Shown here: one piece after another, positions 8,223 to 14,246 of the stretch
Layout: each line of letters begins with the position of its first letter
Numbering within the stretch: the stretch's first letter is position 1
Assembly (NCBI GenBank): GCA_026125925.1
Contig: JAHCKF010000032.1
Coordinates: 1 to 17,337 of the forward strand
Length of the DNA stretch: 17,337 nt
Direction: 5' to 3'
From: Pseudolabrys sp.
Lineage (GTDB): Bacteria; Pseudomonadota; Alphaproteobacteria; Rhizobiales; Xanthobacteraceae
Position numbers and translations under genes: made by a program
Notes under the pieces: model-generated
What the model was told of the DNA's origin: nothing
The model's input: only the letters and a program-made list of their open reading frames with translations
Database searches by the model: none

Positions 8223-8311
8223 TTGTCATGGCCGGGCTTGTCCCGGCCATCCCGCTTATAGGGGCACTGCGCCCCTGATCGGGATCGCCGGGTCAAGCCC
8301 GGCGATGACAA
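8223..8311. repeat. Palindromic repeat inside the his block
   Basis: The ends are inverted: TTGTCAT at 8223-8229 and ATGACAA at 8305-8311. Each arm folds by itself: GGCCGGGCTTGTCCCGGCC on the left and CGCCGGGTCAAGCCCGGCG on the right. This is a different family from the repeat at 4115-4209, but of the same style; I recognise the left arm as a very common dispersed repeat in Bradyrhizobiaceae. It sits between hisB and the DUF2628 gene, so on the minus-strand transcript it would form strong hairpins within the operon. Confidence 0.8.
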
Positions 8312-8343
8312 CGGAGCTGAACTCGGCCGGCCGCCCTGTCGGC

Positions 8344-8937
8344 CTAATTCCCCAGCGTTCCCTTGGTCGAGGGCACTTCGTCCTTGGTGCGCTCGTCGAT
8401 GGCGACAGCGCTGCGCAGGCAGCGCGCCAGACCCTTGAAGCAGGATTCGGCGATGTGATGGTCGTTGGTGCCGTACAGGCATTCGACATGCAGCGTCACG
8501 CCGGCATTCATGGCGAAGGCCTGGAACCACTCCTGCACCAGTTCCGTATCGAAGGTGCCGACCTTGTCGCGGCCGAACTCGGCCTTGAACACCAGGAACG
8601 GCCGGCCCGAAATGTCGAGCGCAACGCGGGTCAGCGTCTCGTCCATCGGCATGTGAACGTCGGCATAACGACCGATACCCTTCATGTCGCCAAGCGCCTG
8701 CTTCACCGCCTGGCCGAGCGCGATGCCGGTGTCCTCGGCGGTGTGGTGGAAATCGATATGCAGGTCGCCGACCGCCTTCACATTCATGTCGATCCGCGAG
8801 TGCCGCGCCAGCAGATCGAGCATATGGTCAAGGAAACCGATGCCGGTCGCGATCTGCGAACGGCCCTTGCCGTCGAGATCGACCGTGACGTCGATGTCGG
8901 TTTCCTTGGTCTTGCGCTTGATGGTGGCGGTGCGCAT
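8344..8937 (-). CDS. hisB: Imidazoleglycerol-phosphate dehydratase
   Basis: HisB removes water from imidazole glycerol phosphate to give imidazole acetol phosphate. The 197-residue product is the mono-functional enzyme, without the phosphatase domain of the E. coli fusion. The metal-binding histidine motifs are present: [14 protein letters not shown] (34-47), [13 protein letters not shown] (63-75) and DHHIAES near 160. The ATG at 8937 has GAGGA about 12 bases upstream, which is rather far. It lies 49 bp after the rnk-like gene on the same strand and may share its transcript or have its own promoter; I cannot tell. It is followed by a 149-bp gap with a palindromic repeat, which may separate its expression from the rest. 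Confidence 0.96.
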   Translation of the reverse strand: MRTATIKRKTKETDIDVTVDLDGKGRSQIATGIGFLDHMLDLLARHSRIDMNVKAVGDLHIDFHHTAEDTGIALGQAVKQALGDMKGIGRYADVHMPMDETLTRVALDISGRPFLVFKAEFGRDKVGTFDTELVQEWFQAFAMNAGVTLHVECLYGTNDHHIAESCFKGLARCLRSAVAIDERTKDEVPSTKGTLGN

Positions 8938-8986
8938 GGGGCGGCTAAATCCTCGTTTCGGCGGCCTTTTATCAGGGGTTGCGGGG

Positions 8987-9397
8987 TTATGCCACAGGGC
9001 CCTCGTCCCCGACCCGCAGGACGGTCAATGATCGCCAGGCCCCGGTCGGGGTTTCCCACTCGATCGATTGCCCCACCGACAGGCCAATAAGGGCCGCGCC
9101 GACCGGCGACAGCACCGACAGCCGGCCGCCGTCGAGATCCGCCTCACCCGGATAAACGAGGTTAACCGTCCGCGAGCGGCCGGTAGCGTCGTCGCGGAAT
9201 TCGACCTCCGATCCCATGGTCACGACACCGCGCAGCAGGAAGCCGGACGGCACGATGGTGGCGCGCGCCATCTCCCGCGCCAGGAAATCGGCGGCGCGCG
9301 AATCCGGGCCGGCGGCGGCCGCCAGCCGCTCCAGGCGGTCGAAGTCGATGCCGCTGACGACGATCGGCGGCAATTCCTTGCGCAACATTGATGGCAT
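8987..9397 (-). CDS. rnk: GreA/GreB-family protein, Rnk-like (nucleoside diphosphate kinase regulator)
   Basis: The 136-residue product has a short N-terminal region with [16 protein letters not shown] (10-25), which I read as the Rnk-type helical part. The GreA/GreB C-terminal domain follows: [12 protein letters not shown] at 59-70, [20 protein letters not shown] at 80-99, and [15 protein letters not shown] at 100-114. Proteins of this type bind RNA polymerase near the secondary channel; Rnk itself has a shortened coiled coil and does not rescue backtracked polymerase as GreA does. I chose the ATG at 9397 because GGAG lies seven bases upstream and the length fits Rnk. The open frame reaches up to 9652, but that part has no homology and poor coding character. 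The name rnk is by family; the cellular role here is unproved. Confidence 0.85.
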   Translation of the reverse strand: MPSMLRKELPPIVVSGIDFDRLERLAAAAGPDSRAADFLAREMARATIVPSGFLLRGVVTMGSEVEFRDDATGRSRTVNLVYPGEADLDGGRLSVLSPVGAALIGLSVGQSIEWETPTGAWRSLTVLRVGDEGPVA

Positions 9398-9532
9398 GGC
9401 AGCACTCCAGCGTTCCATGACCCGCCGGCCGTCGATGGCGGCTGCGGCGGTGCTCGCACAGCGGCCCGCGAACGGACGGCCGGCGACGATTGAATGTGAT
9501 GATTTGAGCGGAGGAAGAAAAAGGTCGACGAG

Positions 9533-9561
9533 CCCGGGACGACAGACAGCCGTCGCCCGGG
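9533..9561. ncRNA. Strong stem-loop, candidate leader or small-RNA structure
   Basis: CCCGGG (9533-9538) and CGAC (9540-9543) pair with GTCG (9552-9555) and CCCGGG (9556-9561), with one bulged A and an 8-nt loop. On the minus strand, five T follow (9522-9518) after a 10-nt gap, so it could be a weak terminator or attenuator ahead of the rnk-like gene, or the end of a small RNA. The 12-mer GCCCGGGACGAC (9532-9543) also ends the repeat at 4115-4209, so it may be a remnant of that repeat family. Confidence 0.35.
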
Positions 9562-9710
9562 TTACCTGCCTGCGTGCAGATGACCGGCGCGCGAAAAACG
9601 GCGTGCAGTATGGCGCAACAGAGACCTCATGGTGCCGAATGTAGGATCGCACCGCGCATTGTCAACGCGGCGGATCGGCGCGACACCGCCGCCGGATCAC
9701 GCAAGCGAGG

Positions 9711-9739
9711 TTTGCAAACGCCGCCGGGCATGCCTAGAT
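9711..9739 (+). promoter_or_regulatory. Candidate heat-shock (RpoH) promoter of hslV
   Basis: TTTGCA (9711-9716), a 17-bp spacer and CTAGAT (9734-9739) resemble the alphaproteobacterial RpoH pattern of CTTG-type -35 and CTATAT-like -10 elements. Transcription would start near 9746, leaving a short leader with AGGGG (9752-9756) before the hslV ATG at 9765. hslVU is a known heat-shock operon in other bacteria. The match is partial. Confidence 0.4.
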
Positions 9740-9764
9740 GACCGAAATTGCAGGGGTAAAGCGT

Positions 9765-10322
9765 ATGTCTTCCAGTGAATTGCCGTCGTGGCACGGCACG
9801 ACCATCCTGACGGTGCGCAAGGGCGGCACCGTGGTGATTGGCGGCGACGGCCAGGTTTCCATCGGTCAAACCATCGTCAAGGCCAACGCCAGGAAGGTGC
9901 GCAAGCTGGGCAAAGGTGACGTCATCGGCGGCTTCGCCGGCGCCACCGCGGATGCCTTCACCTTGTTCGAGCGCTTGGAATCCAAGCTCGAGCAGTACCC
10001 CGGACAGTTGCTGCGCGCCTGCGTCGAGCTCGCCAAGGACTGGCGCACCGACCGCTATCTGCGCCGCCTCGAGGCGATGATGATCGTCGCCGACGCCCAG
10101 GTGTCGCTGGTGCTGACCGGCAACGGCGATGTGCTCGAGCCTGAAGCCGGTGTCGCCGGCATCGGCTCCGGCGGCAATTATGCGCTCGCTTCTGCCCGTG
10201 CGCTACTCGACACCGATGCCGACGCCGAGGCCATCGTGCGCAAGTCGCTCGACATCGCCGCCGACATCTGCGTCTACACCAACCGCAACGTCACCATCGA
10301 GTCACTCAAGACAGCCGGATGA
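9765..10322 (+). CDS. hslV: ATP-dependent protease subunit HslV (ClpQ)
   Basis: HslV forms the double-ring peptidase core of the HslUV protease, which degrades damaged or regulatory proteins in the cytoplasm. From the ATG at 9765 the product has 185 residues. The nucleophile is the first threonine of [10 protein letters not shown], so a propeptide of 11 residues ([11 protein letters not shown]) must be removed by self-cleavage. This is longer than in E. coli, where only Met is removed, but is usual in alphaproteobacteria as I recall. [34 protein letters not shown] and [15 protein letters not shown] motifs are present. AGGGG lies eight bases upstream of the chosen ATG; an ATG at 9738 would lie at or before the inferred transcription start. 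Its stop overlaps the next gene (ATGA). Confidence 0.96.
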   Translation: MSSSELPSWHGTTILTVRKGGTVVIGGDGQVSIGQTIVKANARKVRKLGKGDVIGGFAGATADAFTLFERLESKLEQYPGQLLRACVELAKDWRTDRYLRRLEAMMIVADAQVSLVLTGNGDVLEPEAGVAGIGSGGNYALASARALLDTDADAEAIVRKSLDIAADICVYTNRNVTIESLKTAG

Positions 10323-10804
10323 CGCCAGCGCCCTACCAGTTTCGGCCGATGACCGCCGCCGATCTGCCGCTGGTGCGCGATTGGCTGAGCGTGCCGCATG
10401 TCGCCGAGTGGTGGCACGACGCCGACGACTTCGAATTCGTCAGCGGCGATCTCGACCACCACGACATGGGCCAGTTCATCGTGTCCCATGCGGAGCGCCC
10501 GTTTGCATACCTGCAATGTTACCGAATCGGCGACTGGCACACCGGCTTCGGCCCGCAGCCGGCCGGCACACGCGGGCTCGATCAGTTCATCGCCGACAAG
10601 GCCATGGTCGGCCGCGGCCATGGGTCGGCATTCATTCGCGCCTTTAGCAACAGCCTCCTGCAGGCCGGCGCTCCCCGCATCGTTCTCGATCCCCAGCCCG
10701 GCAACGCCCGCGCGATTCGGGCCTATGAAAAGGCCGGTTTTACGCGCACCGGCGAAATCGATACGCCCGACGGCCGCGCTCTTTTGATGGTACGTGACGC
10801 ATGA
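10319..10804 (+). CDS. GNAT-family N-acetyltransferase, AAC(6')-like
   Basis: The 161-residue product starts with [20 protein letters not shown] (8-27), then HVAEWW. It has the acetyl-CoA loop [11 protein letters not shown] (96-106) and the [18 protein letters not shown] segment (124-141). This pattern is that of the Acetyltransf_8 group, which includes aminoglycoside 6'-N-acetyltransferases and siderophore-related acyltransferases. Automatic annotation might call it a resistance enzyme; nothing here supports that, because it is wedged between hslV and hslU with ATGA overlaps on both sides, as a chromosomal housekeeping gene. Substrate unknown. The double overlap suggests its level is tied to that of the protease subunits. 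Confidence 0.9.
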   Translation: MTPAPYQFRPMTAADLPLVRDWLSVPHVAEWWHDADDFEFVSGDLDHHDMGQFIVSHAERPFAYLQCYRIGDWHTGFGPQPAGTRGLDQFIADKAMVGRGHGSAFIRAFSNSLLQAGAPRIVLDPQPGNARAIRAYEKAGFTRTGEIDTPDGRALLMVRDA

Positions 10805-12108
10805 CCGACTTCTCTCCGCGTGAAATCGTTTCCGAACTCGACCGCTTCATCGTCGGCCAGCACGACGCCAAGCGCGCGGTCGCCATCGCGCTGCGCAATC
10901 GCTGGCGACGCCAGCAGCTCGACGAGAAGCTGCGCGAGGAAGTGCTGCCGAAGAACATCTTGATGATCGGGCCGACCGGCGTCGGCAAGACCGAAATCTC
11001 GCGCCGGCTCGCCAAGCTCGCCGGGGCGCCGTTTTTGAAGGTCGAGGCCACGAAGTTCACCGAGGTCGGCTATGTCGGCCGCGACGTCGAGCAGATCATC
11101 CGCGATCTCGTCGAGATCGCGATCGCGCTGACCCGCGACAGGCGCCGCAAGGACGTGCAGGTACGCGCCGAGCAGGCCGCCGAGGAGCGCGTGCTCGATG
11201 CGCTGGTCGGGCCGGGCTCGGGACCCTCCACGCGCGAGAGTTTCCGCAAGAAGTTGCGCGGCGGCGAGCTCAACGACAAGGAAATCGAGATCGACGTGCA
11301 GGCCGGCAGCCAGGGCATGCCGATGTTTGAAATTCCCGGCATGCCCGGCGCGCAGATGGGCGCCATCAATATTGGTGACATCTTCGGCAAGATGGGCAGC
11401 GGCCGCACCAAGACGCGGCGCGTCACCGTGGAGGAATCACACTCGATCCTGCTCAACGAGGAAAGCGACAAGCTGCTCGACAACGAACAGCTCGTTCAAG
11501 AGGCTGTGCGCGCCGTCGAGCAGAACGGCATCGTGTTCCTCGACGAGATCGACAAGATTGCCGGCAGCGAACGCCGCGGCGGAGCCGATGTGTCACGCGA
11601 GGGCGTGCAGCGCGATCTGCTGCCGCTGATCGAAGGCACCACCGTCAACACCAAGCACGGCCCGGTTAAGACCGACCACATTCTGTTCATCGCCTCCGGC
11701 GCCTTCCATATCTCGAAGCCGTCGGACCTGTTGCCGGAGCTGCAGGGCCGTCTGCCGATCCGCGTCGAACTCAAGGCGCTGAGCCGCGACGACTTCCGCC
11801 GCATCCTCACCGAGCCGGAAGCCTCGCTCATCAAACAGTACATCGCACTGCTGGCAACCGAGGGCGTGACGCTCGATTTCTCCGAGGACGCCATCGACGC
11901 CATCGCCAATATCGCCGTGTCGGTGAATTCCTCGATCGAGAACATCGGCGCCCGCCGCTTGCAGACGGTGATGGAACGTATCCTCGACGATATCTCGTTC
12001 GCCGCCACCGACCGCGCCGGTGAGACGGTGCGCATCGACGCCGCCTATGTCGACAAACATATCGGCGACCTGGCCAAGAACGCCGACCTGTCCCGCTTCA
12101 TCCTGTAA
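10801..12108 (+). CDS. hslU: ATP-dependent protease ATPase subunit HslU (ClpY)
   Basis: HslU is the AAA+ hexamer that unfolds substrates and feeds them to HslV. The 435-residue product has Walker A GPTGVGKT (57-64), the pore loop GYVGRD (90-95), the I domain between about 110 and 240, Walker B IVFLDEID (244-251), and sensor-2 GARR (383-386). The last residues LSRFIL are the C-terminal tail that inserts between HslV subunits and switches the peptidase on. The I domain has a Gly/Met-rich part ([20 protein letters not shown], 169-188), usual for the family. The ATG overlaps the GNAT stop. A hairpin follows at 12131-12170. Confidence 0.98.
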   Translation: MTDFSPREIVSELDRFIVGQHDAKRAVAIALRNRWRRQQLDEKLREEVLPKNILMIGPTGVGKTEISRRLAKLAGAPFLKVEATKFTEVGYVGRDVEQIIRDLVEIAIALTRDRRRKDVQVRAEQAAEERVLDALVGPGSGPSTRESFRKKLRGGELNDKEIEIDVQAGSQGMPMFEIPGMPGAQMGAINIGDIFGKMGSGRTKTRRVTVEESHSILLNEESDKLLDNEQLVQEAVRAVEQNGIVFLDEIDKIAGSERRGGADVSREGVQRDLLPLIEGTTVNTKHGPVKTDHILFIASGAFHISKPSDLLPELQGRLPIRVELKALSRDDFRRILTEPEASLIKQYIALLATEGVTLDFSEDAIDAIANIAVSVNSSIENIGARRLQTVMERILDDISFAATDRAGETVRIDAAYVDKHIGDLAKNADLSRFIL

Positions 12109-12130
12109 TTCGACCACGGCGCCCGCCCTC

Positions 12131-12170
12131 GCACACGTGCCCCACCGGCCTGCGGCCGGTGCCGCTGTGC
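12131..12170 (+). terminator. Strong hairpin after hslU
   Basis: CACCGGCC (12143-12150) pairs perfectly with GGCCGGTG (12154-12161) around a TGC loop. Outside it, GCACA (12131-12135) pairs with TGTGC (12166-12170). It begins 22 bp after the hslU stop and is followed by only a short, T-containing stretch. It is the likely end of the hslV-GNAT-hslU transcript and separates it from the regulator gene at 12267. Confidence 0.6.
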
Positions 12171-12239
12171 CATGTCTTTACTTTATCGCTACAATTAACG
12201 GTTGCGGTACCACCGAACGTTTAGGGGTAGCGCGTAGGA

Positions 12240-12250
12240 ATAAATATTTC
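12240..12250. promoter_or_regulatory. AT-rich word before the HTH-DCD gene, candidate operator (copy 1)
   Basis: ATAAATATTTC stands out from the GC-rich surroundings, 17 bp before the start codon at 12267 and next to its ribosome binding site. It matches ATAAAATTTTC at 13007-13017 in 9 of 11 positions. A -10-like TACAAT lies at 12190-12195, but I could not find a -35 at proper spacing. A shared site for the HTH protein itself is an inference. Confidence 0.25.
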
Positions 12251-12266
12251 AGCGGGGAGCAAGGCC

Positions 12267-13010
12267 ATGGCCGCGGGCAGCCGGGGCAAGAGGGGCACCG
12301 ATTCGACGACGGAGCGCGCCTCGCCAGGTGCGCATCTCAGGGCCGAGCTCAAACGCCTTGGGCTCGACCAGGTGACCGTCAGCAAGGCGACTGGCGTGTC
12401 GCGCCAGTCGGTCAATAACATCATCAACGGCCGACAGCCGATCTCGCGGGCCATGGCCGGCAAACTAGGCCGCCTGACCGGCCACAGTTCGGACTATTGG
12501 CTCAGCGAGTCGTTCGGGCAGCGTCGTGTCCTGGAACGCGCGCGGGCCGCCGCGCCGCTCGTCAATCATCAGATCGACCGCGCCGTGCGCGACGGGGTCA
12601 TCGCCATAAAGCCATTTGTCACCGGCCATTTGCGGACGGCGTCGATCGATCTGACGCTCGGTGGCGAAATCATGGTCAATGGCGACAAGATCGATCTCGG
12701 CCGCCGCAAGCTTCTCAAGCTCAAACCGGGCTGCGCGCTGCGGGCAGCGACGGCCGAAGTCATCGAGTTGCCTCCCGACTACCTCGGGCGCTTCGGCGCC
12801 GTCGCCGAACTGATCGCGGCTTGTGTCATCCTCTCGGGCGCGCTGCATGTGGAGCCGGGTTTCAAAGGTGCCGTGCCCTTTGTGCTGTTCAATGCCGGGC
12901 CCGCTCCCGTCCCGCTGCGCCTCGGCGACATCATCGGCTCATTGGAGATTCTGTCGCTGGGCGCCGCTGCCGGACCGGACCGCCCGGCGGTTGTGTCAGG
13001 CCAAGTATAA
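12267..13010 (+). CDS. HigA-like helix-turn-helix fused to a degenerate dCTP-deaminase/dUTPase-fold domain
   Basis: The 247-residue product has two parts. Residues about 21-80 are an XRE/HigA-type DNA-binding domain: GAHLRAELKRLGL, then the helix-turn-helix VSKATGVSRQSVNNIINGRQ (38-57), then a HigA-style SSDYWLSE. Residues about 100-231 follow the DCD/dUTPase fold: IAIKPF, RTASIDLTLG (123-132), VIELPPDYLGRF (165-176), VEPGFKGAVPFVLFNAGP (195-212) and LRLGDIIGSLEIL (217-229). The conserved RSS(L) segment of deaminases is not recognisable (GAVAELIAA instead), and the catalytic glutamate position reads V206. I infer a transcription regulator whose second domain binds a nucleotide or other ligand without deaminating it. 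The start has GGGGAG seven bases upstream. No HigB-type toxin is beside it. Confidence 0.75.
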   Translation: MAAGSRGKRGTDSTTERASPGAHLRAELKRLGLDQVTVSKATGVSRQSVNNIINGRQPISRAMAGKLGRLTGHSSDYWLSESFGQRRVLERARAAAPLVNHQIDRAVRDGVIAIKPFVTGHLRTASIDLTLGGEIMVNGDKIDLGRRKLLKLKPGCALRAATAEVIELPPDYLGRFGAVAELIAACVILSGALHVEPGFKGAVPFVLFNAGPAPVPLRLGDIIGSLEILSLGAAAGPDRPAVVSGQV

Positions 13011-13048
13011 AATTTTCTTGACACATGTAAGGCCCCGCACCGTATACT
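13007..13048 (+). promoter_or_regulatory. AT-rich, near-consensus promoter with candidate operator (copy 2)
   Basis: TTGACA (13018-13023) is a perfect -35 hexamer and TATACT (13043-13048) a 5/6 match to -10. The spacer is 19 bp, slightly long. Directly upstream is ATAAAATTTTC (13007-13017) with the palindrome AAAATTTT (13009-13016), overlapping the stop codon of the HTH-DCD gene; it could act as an UP element or an operator. A looser dyad CAAG-N11-CTTG (13002-13020) covers the same place. Transcription would start near 13055. Confidence 0.55.
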
Positions 13049-13097
13049 CATGGTTGTAGCGCGTAAAATGGCCTACCGGCTGGGGGGATATGGCGAG

Positions 13098-13316
13098 ATG
13101 CGGGTGCGCAAGCGGGGAACAGACAAGGTTTCGATAGGTGCCGTCGACGGGGCTATCCGCCGAGAGGTCGAGGCCGACGTCCTGGAAATCTGGATGGTGG
13201 CGTCACGGCTCTTGGGGCGGCTGACCGAATCGAGACGCGCACGCCCCCGTCGTAAGGCGCTGCAGCGCGGCAGAACGGTAAAGACAGCGGCGCCGCGATC
13301 CGCGCTTACTCCTTGA
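13098..13316 (+). CDS. Short basic open reading frame, unknown function
   Basis: From the ATG at 13098 the frame encodes 72 residues, very rich in Arg (RVRKRG at the start, SRRARPRRKALQRGR near the end), with a more hydrophobic middle (ADVLEIWMVASRLLGRL). I recognise no family. Support for it is the strong promoter just upstream (start near 13055) and a GGGGGG run at 13082-13087. In-frame ATG codons at 13050 and 13068 would be before or very near the inferred transcription start; 13050 is excluded by it. Third-position GC is lower than in the surrounding core genes, so it may be recent, or not coding at all: the promoter could instead make a small RNA. Its end overlaps the end of the convergent histone-like gene by 11 bp. 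Confidence 0.35.
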   Translation: MRVRKRGTDKVSIGAVDGAIRREVEADVLEIWMVASRLLGRLTESRRARPRRKALQRGRTVKTAAPRSALTP

Positions 13317-13617
13317 TCGTCGTCGTCGGATCGGTCAGCGCCACCGGGTCGGAGGCCGGGAAAGTTTCAAGCAGCCCTTCGTCCAGTTCACGCTCGATCT
13401 TCGCTTTCGGCGCGGGGTTGCGGGCCGCGGTCCGGCGACTTGTCTTCTTCGCAGCCTTCTTCTTCGCGCGTTTGGCTACCGGACGCTTCGCGTTTTTGAC
13501 GCGCGCAGTCTTCTTGGTGCGCTTTGCCGCCTTCTTCCGCGCCGGCACTGTCCGCTTCTTCGGTTTGGCTTTGGCTTTGGCTTTGGCTTTCGCCTTGCGC
13601 TTCGCCTTCTTGGCCAT
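13306..13617 (-). CDS. Histone H1-like Lys/Ala-rich small protein with C-terminal ETFPASDP motif
   Basis: The 103-residue product has two parts. Residues 1-75 are a basic, low-complexity tail of Lys, Ala and Arg (AKAKAKAKAKPKK at 9-21, AKRAKKKAAKKTSRR at 48-62), like histone H1 tails and bacterial nucleoid proteins of the HctB or AlgP type. Residues 78-92 carry LDEGLLETFPASDPV; D-E-x-L-x-E-[ST]-FPASDP is a motif I know from many small proteins of rhizobia and relatives, with no established function. I infer binding to nucleic acid through charge. The ATG at 13617 has AAGGGGGT five bases upstream. It is the last gene of the Tim44-like/mltA/smr run, 41 bp after smr. Confidence 0.75.
   Translation of the reverse strand: MAKKAKRKAKAKAKAKAKPKKRTVPARKKAAKRTKKTARVKNAKRPVAKRAKKKAAKKTSRRTAARNPAPKAKIERELDEGLLETFPASDPVALTDPTTTIKE
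13567..13590. repeat. Tandem hexanucleotide repeat (GGCTTT x4)
   Basis: Four exact copies of GGCTTT lie in the coding region of the Lys/Ala-rich protein, preceded by a slightly changed copy (GGTTT). On the coding strand each unit adds one Ala-Lys pair, so gain or loss of units would change tail length without shifting the frame. Confidence 0.85.
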
Positions 13618-13658
13618 GGTCGACCCCCTTGCTTGTCGGCGTTCAGTCCCGCGGGCGT

Positions 13659-14234
13659 TCAATCTCTGGCGCGGCGGACGCGGACATAGAGCGCACCCTC
13701 ACCGCCATGCGCGATATGGGCATCTTCGAAGCCGATAACATACGCGCGAAATTCGGGCAGCGACAGCCATTGCGGCACCTGACGGCGCAATACCCCGCGC
13801 TCGCGGCCGCTGTCGTCGAAATGAGCGGTTCGCGCCACGCCCTTGCCGGTGATCACCAGCACCAGCCGAGCGCCCCGCGCGCTGGCCGCGCGCAGGAAGC
13901 GCAGCAGCACATCATGCGCCTCGCTTTGCGTCAGGCCGTGCAGATCGAGCCGGGCGTCGATATCCTGCTTGCCGCGCGCGAGACTGCGCTTGGCGCGGCG
14001 CGTCAGCGGCGGCGCAATCGGCGCAGGCTTCGGCGGTGAAGGTGCAACGACGGAGGCGGTTTCGCTGACCTTGGTCTTCGCGGCCCGCGGCCGCGGCGCC
14101 GCCGGCTCAGGCGTCGTCTCATCAACCGTAGCGGCCGGTTCTTCCGGCCGCAGCGGCGTCATGGTCTTCGTGATCGTCGACCAGAGAACGCGTTCTTCGT
14201 AACTGAGAACGCGGCGTTTGCCGTCGCGGCTCAT
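13659..14234 (-). CDS. Smr-domain protein (MutS2 C-terminal type)
   Basis: The 191-residue product starts with a charged segment (SRDGKRRVLSYEERVLWSTI, 2-21) that I recognise from alphaproteobacterial Smr proteins, then a Pro/Ala-rich linker (about 28-78). The Smr domain runs from about 94 to 189, with LDLHGLTQSEA (96-106), LVLVITGKG (124-132) and AHGGEGALYVRVRR (175-188). Smr domains bind or nick nucleic acid; in MutS2 they act on branched DNA or on collided ribosomes. The exact substrate of stand-alone forms in this group is unknown. It starts 12 bp after mltA on the same strand. Confidence 0.92.
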   Translation of the reverse strand: MSRDGKRRVLSYEERVLWSTITKTMTPLRPEEPAATVDETTPEPAAPRPRAAKTKVSETASVVAPSPPKPAPIAPPLTRRAKRSLARGKQDIDARLDLHGLTQSEAHDVLLRFLRAASARGARLVLVITGKGVARTAHFDDSGRERGVLRRQVPQWLSLPEFRAYVIGFEDAHIAHGGEGALYVRVRRARD

Positions 14235-14246
14235 GGGAATGAACCG

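Larger units (their letters stand above)
9398..9764. other. Divergent intergenic region between the rnk-like gene and hslV
   Basis: These 367 bp separate two divergent transcripts. Besides the ribosome binding sites, I can point to a strong stem-loop at 9533-9561 with a T-run after it on the minus strand, and to a candidate RpoH-type promoter for hslV at 9711-9739; both are listed separately. The minus-strand leader of the rnk-like gene would be long if its promoter lies upstream of the stem-loop. I see no convincing coding region. Confidence 0.5.

Noticed and set aside
8223..8311. CRISPR repeat or insertion sequence
   Set aside because: It is a single palindromic unit, without spacers, a transposase or a recognisable target duplication.
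9398..9652. N-terminal extension of the rnk-like frame up to 9652
   Set aside because: The extension crosses the stem-loop at 9533-9561, has no homology, and a good ribosome binding site precedes the ATG at 9397.
10319..10804. Aminoglycoside resistance gene
   Set aside because: The fold is AAC(6')-like, but the gene is embedded in hslVU with overlaps and there is no mobile element, so resistance cannot be claimed from sequence.
12267..13010. Active dCTP deaminase or dUTPase
   Set aside because: The fold motifs are there, but the signature RSS segment and the catalytic glutamate are not.
12267..13316. Classical HigBA toxin-antitoxin pair
   Set aside because: The N-terminal domain is HigA-like, but no HigB (RelE-fold) protein is adjacent on either strand, and the C-terminal half is a DCD-type domain.
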